The notes beneath the pieces are model-generated. The model did no database searches. It had not been told where the DNA came from and saw only the letters and a list, made by a program, of their open reading frames with translations. From NCBI GenBank assembly GCA_046545795.1, contig JBKGZD010000083.1, positions 1-11,560 of the forward strand: a stretch of DNA of 11,560 nucleotides, written 5' to 3'. This document shows, piece by piece, positions 1-6,034 of the stretch. The translations under genes and the position numbers were made by a program. The stretch is from JAGXLC01 sp046545795 (GTDB lineage: Bacteria; Bacteroidota; Bacteroidia; Bacteroidales; UBA12077). The first letter of the stretch is position 1; every line of letters begins with the position of its first letter.

Positions 1-213
1 GACAACCTGGAAAAAAGCATTGAAGAGAGCCTGCAAAAAGCTGAAGCGCTCAGGCAGAGCATTTTGAAACAAGCTTTTGAAGGCAGGCTTACCGAAGCGT
101 GGCGCAAGAAACACCCGGAGCTGGTTACCGGCGAGAACTCCGCGGAAAGGTTGTTGGAACGGATTAAGGAAGAGAAAGAAAGTTTAAGTCAAAAAACAAT
201 TAAAAAAAGTTAA
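1..213 (+). CDS. hsdS: Type I restriction-modification specificity subunit HsdS, C-terminal end (5' truncated by window)
   Basis: Only the last 70 codons are present, open from base 1 to a TAA at 211-213. HsdS selects the DNA target of a type I restriction-modification complex and bridges two HsdM subunits. The visible segment is a charged heptad-like helix (residues 1-30, rich in Glu, Lys, Leu and Ala) containing LRQSILKQAFEGRLT, then a WRKKHPE stretch. This is the usual ending of HsdS proteins, where the distal conserved helix closes the second target-recognition half and is followed by a short charged tail. The target-recognition domains lie outside the window, so specificity cannot be guessed. 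A type I hsdM gene on the same strand 2.1 kb downstream supports the assignment. The family call rests on this short tail plus that context. Confidence 0.85.
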   Translation, partial: DNLEKSIEESLQKAEALRQSILKQAFEGRLTEAWRKKHPELVTGENSAERLLERIKEEKESLSQKTIKKS

Positions 214-237
214 GACTTGAAACATTCATACAAAAAT

Positions 238-269
238 ATTGTTTTATAATGACAAAATATTTAATTTTG
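238..269 (+). promoter_or_regulatory. Predicted Bacteroidota promoter for the ATPase-rloB(-hsdM) unit
   Basis: TAATTTTG at 262-269 matches the Bacteroidota -7 consensus TAnnTTTG exactly. ATTG at 238-241 matches the -33 element (TTTG) in three of four bases, with 20 bp between them, which is normal spacing. A transcript would begin near 275-278, about 30 bases before the ATG at 308. The motif match is seen directly; activity is inferred. The promoter lies inside a perfect inverted repeat (separate entry), which suggests that it is regulated. Confidence 0.5.
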
Positions 270-293
270 ACACTATTGCTGTCATTATAAAAC
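241..293. repeat. Perfect 14-bp inverted repeat around the promoter upstream of the ATPase gene (candidate operator)
   Basis: The arm GTTTTATAATGACA (241-254) is exactly the reverse complement of TGTCATTATAAAAC (280-293), with 25 bp between the arms. An inner dyad CAAAAT/ATTTTG (253-258 and 264-269) sits in the middle. The left arm abuts the -33 element and the right arm covers the expected start of transcription, so a dimeric repressor bound to both arms would block the promoter. In RNA started further upstream the same bases could fold into a hairpin ending 15 bases before the start codon. No T-run follows, so a terminator is unlikely. Confidence 0.7.
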
Positions 294-307
294 CTAAAAA
301 CCGTCTT

Positions 308-1648
308 ATGTTAATCAGAGTATCTATAAAAAACTTTCTCTCCTTTGATGAAGAGACAGTTTTAAGTCTTTATCCGGGGAAAGGACCGGAACAAAGGCAT
401 GTTATCCGTGGAGATAAGAGAGATGATATACCTATTCTTAAAACCGCAGTTGTTTATGGCGCCAATGCTTCTGGTAAATCCAACCTGGTGAAAGCCATTG
501 CTTTTATGAAGCATTTTGTTACAAAAGGTTTTCCTTCGCAAAAAGGCATCCGTTATGAACCTTTTAAATTGTCGGACAATTCAGATAACACTTCAAAAAT
601 TGAATTCGAAATCGAAACCAATGGTTCTTATTATGCCTATGGAGCCGATTTTAATAAAGAAGAGGTTGTGGAAGAATGGCTGGTGAAGCTGAACAAACGC
701 ACCGAACAAACTATTTTCAACCGGAAAAACCTGAAAGATGAGGTAAAAGTGGAGTTTGACAAGGTCCATTTCGATAATAAAGACAATGAAATGTTTGCGC
801 ATTTTACAGGAAGAGGAACACCGCGAAACAGATTATTCCTTCTGGAAGCCCAAAGAAGAAACATCAATTTTATCAAAGAAATCAATGAAGTATTCGACTG
901 GTTTTCCGGCAAATTAAAGGTATTGTTTCCTGATTCCAGAAGAGTTGGTTTAGAGTTTAACCTGAATGAAGACAAAAGCCTGTCCGATTCCTTCAGTCGG
1001 TTTTTGGAATATTTTAAAACAGGAATCAGCGAACTCTCCAGGTATAAAATTGACCCGGAAAGTGATTTGGAAGAATTCCCGAACGAAATGCTACAGGATA
1101 TTTTTGGCGAACTAAAACCAGGCAGGCGATTTATCTTATCGGGACAAAATAACCGAAGAAACTATGCTTTTGAAAAAAAGAAATCGGGAAAAGTGGAAGC
1201 TTACAAGATTATGGCAAGACATGAGGCAGCCAGCGGAGAAGACGTATATTTTGAACTGGATGAGGAATCCGATGGAACCAACCGGTTGATTGACTTTATC
1301 CCGGCGTTGATTGACTTAAGCTCCACTGATTCTGTTTACGTAATTGATGAACTGGATCGCAGCATGCATCCAATATTAACCAGGAAAATTATAGAGTATT
1401 TTCTCAACTCTTCTGAAAAGTTGGCGAGCCAATTGATTGTCACCACACATGAAGCCAATTTATTAGACCTCGAGTTACTCCGGAGGGATGAAATCTGGTT
1501 TGTCGAGAAGAACAAGAAAAACAGTTCAGAACTGTATTCCTTACTGGAATTTAAACCCCGCAAAGAGACCAATATAACCAAAGGTTACTTGCAAGGTCGT
1601 TACGGTGCCATTCCTTTTTTGTCGAACCCTGAAGATTTAAACTGGTAA
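308..1648 (+). CDS. ABC/AAA-type ATPase of an RloA/AbiLi-like defence pair
   Basis: Predicted cytoplasmic ATPase of 446 residues and partner of the RloB-like protein encoded next. Seen: an N-terminal MLIRVSIKNFLSF strand typical of RecF/SMC-like (AAA_15/AAA_21) ATPases, a Walker A GANASGKS at residues 51-58, a signature-like ESDGTNRL at 320-327, a Walker B VYVIDELD at 343-350 and an H-loop TTHE at 379-382. The middle (about 80-310) is the variable insertion seen in this class. The C-terminal YLQGRYGAIPFL (427-438) is, from memory, common in ATPases paired with RloB. The frame can be extended to a TTG at 239, but that would translate the promoter and inverted repeat, and the family's usual N-terminus begins at the ATG at 308. 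Known relatives (OLD, Gabija, PARIS and AbiL ATPases) sense phage and control a TOPRIM effector. That role here is inferred from the pairing and from the hsd context. Confidence 0.85.
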   Translation: MLIRVSIKNFLSFDEETVLSLYPGKGPEQRHVIRGDKRDDIPILKTAVVYGANASGKSNLVKAIAFMKHFVTKGFPSQKGIRYEPFKLSDNSDNTSKIEFEIETNGSYYAYGADFNKEEVVEEWLVKLNKRTEQTIFNRKNLKDEVKVEFDKVHFDNKDNEMFAHFTGRGTPRNRLFLLEAQRRNINFIKEINEVFDWFSGKLKVLFPDSRRVGLEFNLNEDKSLSDSFSRFLEYFKTGISELSRYKIDPESDLEEFPNEMLQDIFGELKPGRRFILSGQNNRRNYAFEKKKSGKVEAYKIMARHEAASGEDVYFELDEESDGTNRLIDFIPALIDLSSTDSVYVIDELDRSMHPILTRKIIEYFLNSSEKLASQLIVTTHEANLLDLELLRRDEIWFVEKNKKNSSELYSLLEFKPRKETNITKGYLQGRYGAIPFLSNPEDLNW

Positions 1649-2304
1649 TGCCAAGAATAAAAAGATCGTTTGAAAGACCAGAAGGCAAAAAGGAAGCCCG
1701 CTTAATAATCATTGCCGCTGAAGGCAGAAACACCGAGCGTATTTATTTCGAAGCTTTGGCAGAATATTACCAATCAACAGAGGTTCATGTTGAAATTATT
1801 GACAGAAAAACAGATTCTTCCAATCCGGAGGAGGTATTAAAAACATTAAATGAATTCGCTACATCGTATGAACTGGATGAGACCGATGAACTATGGATGG
1901 TGATAGACAGGGACTTTAAATCATGGACGGAAAAAACAATCAGTGAGGTCGCACGGCAATGCCATCAGAAAAAAGGATTTAATCTTGGATTAAGCAATCC
2001 CGCTTTTGAAATTTGGCTTTTAATTCATGTTAAGGATATTGATGAATATACTGAGAACGAAAAACAGAAATTTTATGAAAATAAAAAGCTATCAAAAAGC
2101 AAAACCGCATTAAAGAAAGAACTGAGCAAATTGCTCCCGAATGGATTTAATGAATCAAATTATGATCCGGGTTTTCTAATTAAAAATATCAGCATTGCCA
2201 TCGAGAGAGCAAGAAAAATGGATAAGAAACCACAATCGAGATGGCCTGATTATTTGGGAACACGCATTTACAGATTAGCAGAAAAAATTATAAAAGGAAA
2301 ATAA
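1648..2304 (+). CDS. rloB: RloB/AbiLii-family TOPRIM-like protein, putative nuclease effector
   Basis: A 218-residue protein of normal RloB length. Its ATG shares one base with the ATPase stop codon (TAATG, 1646-1650), so translation is probably coupled and the two products made in balance. Three TOPRIM-like blocks are visible: IIIAAEGRNTERIYFEAL (20-37) with the acidic Glu25, MVIDRDF (84-90) with the metal-binding pair Asp87 and Asp89, and LSNPAFEIWLL (115-125) with Glu121 and Trp123. The C-terminal WPDYLGTRIYRLAEKI (199-214) also fits the family. RloB proteins were named as open reading frames linked to Campylobacter hsd loci, and from memory AbiLii of the lactococcal AbiL system belongs here. 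The inferred activity is metal-dependent cleavage of a nucleic acid, released when the ATPase detects infection. All likely catalytic acids are present, so the gene looks intact. The actual substrate is unknown. Confidence 0.85.
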   Translation: MPRIKRSFERPEGKKEARLIIIAAEGRNTERIYFEALAEYYQSTEVHVEIIDRKTDSSNPEEVLKTLNEFATSYELDETDELWMVIDRDFKSWTEKTISEVARQCHQKKGFNLGLSNPAFEIWLLIHVKDIDEYTENEKQKFYENKKLSKSKTALKKELSKLLPNGFNESNYDPGFLIKNISIAIERARKMDKKPQSRWPDYLGTRIYRLAEKIIKGK

Positions 2305-2312
2305 CAATACTT

Positions 2313-3785
2313 ATGACCTCAACTATTATATCAAAAGTCTGGAGTTTTGCCAACGTTCTACGTGACGATGGCTTAGGATACGGTGATTACCTGGAACAGC
2401 TTACCTACCTGCTGTTCCTGAAGATGGCCGATGAATTTTCCAGGCCTCCCTATAACCGGAAAACGGGTATCCCAAAAGAATACAATTGGGAAAGCATCAA
2501 AGACAAGCGAGGCGCTGAACTGGAAAATCATTACATCAAAATGCTCCGTGAACTGGGCAAGCAAAAAGGTATTCTCGGTCAAATTTTTACCAAGTCACAA
2601 AACAAAATACAGGACCCGGCCAAACTGAAACGCCTCATCAACATGATAGATGGTGAAAAGTGGGTGATGATGAGCTCTGATGTGAAAGGTGATATTTACG
2701 AAGGCTTGCTCCAAAAGTATGCAGAAGATACCAAAAGCGGCGCCGGGCAATACTTTACTCCTCGTCCTCTGATACGTGCCATGGTAAAATGCGTGAACCC
2801 GGAGCCGAAAAAAACTATTTCTGACCCGGCATGTGGTACGGGTGGTTTCTTTCTGGCAGCTTATGACCATCTGGTAAACAAGGGCCTGGACAAAGAGCAA
2901 AAAGAGTTTCTGAAGCATAAGACATTCAAGGGAAATGAAATCGTCCCAGGAACTCGTCGTTTGGCTCTCATGAACCTATTCCTGCACAACATCGGGGAAA
3001 TAACCGATGAATCTTTAATTTCACCGGATGATTCATTGCTTTCAGATTCCGGTGAACGATTTGAGTATGTGCTGACCAATCCCCCTTTTGGGAAGAAAAG
3101 CAGCATGACCTTCACCAATGATGAGGGCAAGCAGGAAAAAGAAGACCTGGTTTACAACAGAAACGACTTTTGGGCTACTACCTCTAACAAACAACTGAAC
3201 TTTGTTCAACACATCCACACTATGTTGAAGGCAAACGGTGAAGCTGCTGTTGTTGTCCCGGACAACGTACTTTTTGAAGGAGGTGCGGGTGAAACGGTAC
3301 GAAAAAAATTACTGGAAACAACTGAACTACACACGATCCTAAGATTACCAACAGGAATATTCTATAAGCCCGGAGTGAAAGCCAATGTAATTTTCTTTGA
3401 TAACAAACCCGCCCGTAAAGACCCATGGACAAAAGAGGTCTGGTTTTATGACTTCAGAACCAATAAGCATTTCACACTTAAGGAAAATCCCCTGAAAGAT
3501 GAAAACCTGAAAGATTTCATCGAACTCTACAACCCAAAGAACAGGCACAAACGGAAAGAAACCTGGTCTGAAGAAAACCCCGAAGGACGCTGGCGAAAAT
3601 TCACCTATGATGAAATCGCAAACCGGGACAAAACCAGTCTGGATATCTTTTGGCTAAAAGACAAAAGCCTCACCGACATGGATAATCTGCCCGATCCGGA
3701 TGTACTGGCAAAAGATATCATAGAAAACATCGAATCCAGCCTGGGAGGATTTAAAGAGATTATGGATGAGTTGAATGGAGAGTAA
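2313..3785 (+). CDS. hsdM: Type I restriction-modification DNA methyltransferase subunit HsdM
   Basis: A 490-residue N6-adenine methyltransferase, a usual length for HsdM. Residues 1-120 form the HsdM N-terminal helical domain (YLEQLTYLLFLKMADE at 26-41). The conserved GAGQYFTPRPLI follows at 143-154, then the S-adenosylmethionine-binding motif I DPACGTGGF (171-179) and catalytic motif IV NPPF (256-259), in the order expected for the gamma-class N6_Mtase fold. With HsdS it methylates the adenines of the bipartite target; with HsdR it would restrict unmodified DNA. The ATG follows the rloB stop by 8 bp, so it is probably co-transcribed with the ATPase-rloB pair. It is the last gene of the unit; no hsdS or hsdR follows. 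The order S - ATPase - rloB - M is unusual compared with the common R-M-S or M-S order. All catalytic motifs are intact. Confidence 0.95.
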   Translation: MTSTIISKVWSFANVLRDDGLGYGDYLEQLTYLLFLKMADEFSRPPYNRKTGIPKEYNWESIKDKRGAELENHYIKMLRELGKQKGILGQIFTKSQNKIQDPAKLKRLINMIDGEKWVMMSSDVKGDIYEGLLQKYAEDTKSGAGQYFTPRPLIRAMVKCVNPEPKKTISDPACGTGGFFLAAYDHLVNKGLDKEQKEFLKHKTFKGNEIVPGTRRLALMNLFLHNIGEITDESLISPDDSLLSDSGERFEYVLTNPPFGKKSSMTFTNDEGKQEKEDLVYNRNDFWATTSNKQLNFVQHIHTMLKANGEAAVVVPDNVLFEGGAGETVRKKLLETTELHTILRLPTGIFYKPGVKANVIFFDNKPARKDPWTKEVWFYDFRTNKHFTLKENPLKDENLKDFIELYNPKNRHKRKETWSEENPEGRWRKFTYDEIANRDKTSLDIFWLKDKSLTDMDNLPDPDVLAKDIIENIESSLGGFKEIMDELNGE

Positions 3786-3789
3786 AAAT

Positions 3790-3806
3790 ACTATTAATGT
3801 AATAGT
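3790..3806. repeat. Short 7-bp inverted repeat just after hsdM
   Basis: ACTATTA and TAATAGT pair perfectly around a three-base loop, five bases after the hsdM stop. The stem is AT-rich and no T-run follows, so it could be a weak mRNA 3' structure at most. Confidence 0.3.
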
Positions 3807-3905
3807 TGCTCTTCCATCCTTCTCAAATTCCCAGGCTTAACAATCCGAAATTGACACTTCAGGATTCGTGTTGGAAATAAGGGTGAAACGAGAAATTTAA
3901 GGCAG

Positions 3906-3930
3906 AAAGCAAAGTAAAAAATTGCTTTTA
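3906..3930 (+). terminator. Weak hairpin in the hsdM-regulator spacer, possible terminator
   Basis: AAAGCAA (3906-3912) and TTGCTTT (3922-3928) form a perfect 7-bp stem with a 9-base A-rich loop, and the second arm runs into TTTTA. It lies 120 bp after hsdM in the 242-bp gap before the next gene. The stem has only two G/C pairs, so termination would be weak. I see no convincing promoter in this gap: the best -7-like string is TAATTTTT at 3973-3980, with no good -33 partner. Confidence 0.25.
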
Positions 3931-4027
3931 AACTAAAGTTCCTTTTTATTATCAAAGAATATTAGTAAATTATAATTTTTCGTTTATCATTAAAAAGTAT
4001 CCTTCAAAAACAAAAACATAACTATTC

Positions 4028-5827
4028 ATGCTCAGAAGCCTGTTAGTCATACTGCTCATTGGTTTTTTAACGCAAAGGGGATTGTCATTAACGGCAAATC
4101 CAGATGAAGACAGCACCAAATTACCTCAATATTCAGTTATTGACGACATAATACCTGAAAAGGAAGTCCAAAAGGTATATGACAACCTCGATAGAAATAA
4201 TCTACCATTGGAACATACTGATTCAATAAAAAATTATATTAAAACTTCTGAGTCATATAAAGACCTGGCAAATTTGGATAAAGCACTCAACTATCTGCAC
4301 AAAGCTGACCAATTGGCTGATAAACAAAATTCCCGCTTAAACAAAATTGATGTTCTAAATAAAATTGGGGCCATTTATCGAATGAAAGGCCACTATTCAA
4401 AAGCTTTACAACGGCATGAAAAAGCAATGCAGCTTGCAGAAGAAACAGGCAACGATGAAAAAAAACATACAGCCAATTACTATATCGGCTTAGTAGAACG
4501 TGACAGAGGGGAATATGGGAATGCTTTTAACAGACTCTATGAAAGCCTGAAATGGTTTGAGAAAGAAGGGAATAAAGAAAAAATGGCTAAAACACTTAAC
4601 AGCATGGGAAATGCATATAGATATTTAAAGCAAAATGATTTGGCTCTTGAACTATACAAAAAAAGCCTGGGTATTTATGAAGAATTGAAAGACAGCTCCA
4701 ATATTTCAAAAGTTTTAAATAATACAGGTATTGCACTTAAAAATAAAGGTAAATATAACGAAGCACTCGAGCACTATCACGCCGGGTTGCAAATAGATAA
4801 AAAGTACCTCCAAATATTAAGACTTTCCAGGAAGCTTAACAATATTGGTTATGTCTATATTCAACTTGGTAATTATAATGAAGCGCTGAAATATTTCAAC
4901 AAGGCCCTGTCTATAAAAGAAATGATGAATTCTGAGTCGGATATAGCTCTTACTCAATACAACCTTGGAATTTGTTATAAACATCTCAGGGAGTATGATG
5001 TTGCACTTAACTACATGCAACAAGCTTACCAGGAAAGTCAGCACCTAAATAAACTAAGTCTTATTCATACTACTGCCGAGCAATTAGGCGAATTATACTA
5101 CCAGAAGGGAAACTACCAGGAGGCTTTTAATTACAAAAAAATTTCAAAAAAATATAAAGACAGTACTTACAATCCCGATAAGTTAATTGCGGTTGGTGCA
5201 GCAGAGGCCAAGAATTTCAGAATTAACGAGCTAGAGAACTTGAGGAAAAAAAGTAAGCACACCCAGAAAACCCTCTTATGGTCAATCATTTTTATCTCTC
5301 TTGGATTAGGTGGTTTAGTCTTTTTTATTGCCAGACAAAAACAAATTATAAAAGCGCAAAGGCAACAACTTACTGAAAAACAAAAATTAAAACAGGCCCT
5401 GGAAAATAAAAAAAGCGAGATTCATTCAAAAAATTTACAAATATTAAGCAAAAGCCAAACGATAAACAATCTTTCTAAACGATTAAATGAATTCAAAACA
5501 ACCCTGCATACCCCTCAAAAAGCTAAAATTCAAAACTTTATTAATGAATTGAACACAAGTACAGATGATAAAATATTCGAGGAAATAGAATTATTACAGG
5601 GAGAGGATGGAGAAGATTTCTTTAAAAAACTTGGCAAAATATGTCCTAACTTAACTCCCAATGAAAGGAAACTCTGCGCCCTTTTAAGGCTGAACCTTTC
5701 AACAAAAGAAATATCTAAAATTACCCGTCAATCACCTCAAAGCATAAGGATGGCAAGAAGCAGAATCCGTAAAAAGCTGAAAATAACCAGAAAAACAAAC
5801 CTCACAAATTTCCTGACAGAACTGTAA
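4028..5827 (+). CDS. Membrane-anchored TPR protein with C-terminal LuxR-type helix-turn-helix (putative transcriptional regulator)
   Basis: A 599-residue protein. Residues 1-21 form a signal peptide or membrane segment after Met-Leu-Arg. Seven TPR units begin near residues 111, 151, 191, 231, 271, 311 and 351, an exact 40-residue period; a less clear unit lies near 66-100. A transmembrane helix spans 415-434 and is followed by a basic stretch, ARQKQIIKAQRQQ, so the C-terminus should be cytoplasmic and the TPR array periplasmic. Residues 440-490 look like a coiled coil. A GerE/LuxR-type helix-turn-helix occupies 541-587, with LTPNERKLCALLRLNLSTKE followed by an SIRMARSRIRKKL recognition helix. 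Proteins of this layout are frequent in Bacteroidota and are generally read as one-component membrane regulators. No receiver or kinase domain is seen. It lies directly upstream of a SusC/SusD operon on the same strand, so local control of that operon is inferred. Its base composition is more AT-rich, and its protein more basic, than the next genes. Confidence 0.85.
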   Translation: MLRSLLVILLIGFLTQRGLSLTANPDEDSTKLPQYSVIDDIIPEKEVQKVYDNLDRNNLPLEHTDSIKNYIKTSESYKDLANLDKALNYLHKADQLADKQNSRLNKIDVLNKIGAIYRMKGHYSKALQRHEKAMQLAEETGNDEKKHTANYYIGLVERDRGEYGNAFNRLYESLKWFEKEGNKEKMAKTLNSMGNAYRYLKQNDLALELYKKSLGIYEELKDSSNISKVLNNTGIALKNKGKYNEALEHYHAGLQIDKKYLQILRLSRKLNNIGYVYIQLGNYNEALKYFNKALSIKEMMNSESDIALTQYNLGICYKHLREYDVALNYMQQAYQESQHLNKLSLIHTTAEQLGELYYQKGNYQEAFNYKKISKKYKDSTYNPDKLIAVGAAEAKNFRINELENLRKKSKHTQKTLLWSIIFISLGLGGLVFFIARQKQIIKAQRQQLTEKQKLKQALENKKSEIHSKNLQILSKSQTINNLSKRLNEFKTTLHTPQKAKIQNFINELNTSTDDKIFEEIELLQGEDGEDFFKKLGKICPNLTPNERKLCALLRLNLSTKEISKITRQSPQSIRMARSRIRKKLKITRKTNLTNFLTEL

Positions 5828-5881
5828 TGTCATACTCCCTTGTATAGCAATGCTTTAAATAAGCTGTATATATTTTGTTAC

Positions 5882-5900
5882 ACTTGGTGCAACACCATGT
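5882..5900. promoter_or_regulatory. Small dyad upstream of the SusC-like gene (candidate operator)
   Basis: ACTTGGTG (5882-5889) and CACCATGT (5893-5900) are inverted with one mismatch around a 3-base centre. It lies between the regulator stop and the candidate promoter of the uptake operon, where an activator site would be expected. A second, looser dyad CATAAC/GTTATG lies at 5933-5938 and 5949-5954. Both are short enough to be chance; a link to the TPR-LuxR protein is speculation. Confidence 0.3.
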
Positions 5901-5911
5901 TATAGCAAATA

Positions 5912-5968
5912 TTTGTTTCTATACCCTCCAAACATAACCTTTGTTTTAGTTATGAAATTAAACTTTTG
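5912..5968 (+). promoter_or_regulatory. Candidate Bacteroidota promoter region of the SusC/SusD operon
   Basis: Two overlapping matches are visible. TTTG at 5912-5915 is followed after 20 bp by AACCTTTG at 5936-5943, and TTTG at 5940-5943 is followed after 17 bp by AACTTTTG at 5961-5968. Each -7 element differs from TAnnTTTG in one base (AA for TA). Either would give a leader of roughly 60-90 bases before the ATG at 6035. The choice between them is open. Confidence 0.35.
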
Positions 5969-6034
5969 GTGTTTTTATGACAAAACATTGTTATCACTAC
6001 TTTTTAATTATTACTAATCTAAATTTTTATTACT

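Noticed and set aside
241..293. Inverted repeat as a transcription terminator for hsdS
   Set aside because: No T-run follows either arm and the stem is AT-rich; the promoter position makes an operator more likely.
241..293. Invertible phase-variation switch at the hsdS junction
   Set aside because: The arms are only 25 bp apart and no recombinase gene is in the window, so it does not look like a shufflon-type hsdS switch.
239..307. N-terminal extension of the ATPase from a TTG codon
   Set aside because: It would translate the promoter and inverted repeat, and adds residues absent from the usual family start.
637..975. 112-codon minus-strand frame opposite the ATPase
   Set aside because: Antisense to a conserved gene, no domain and no plausible start signal.
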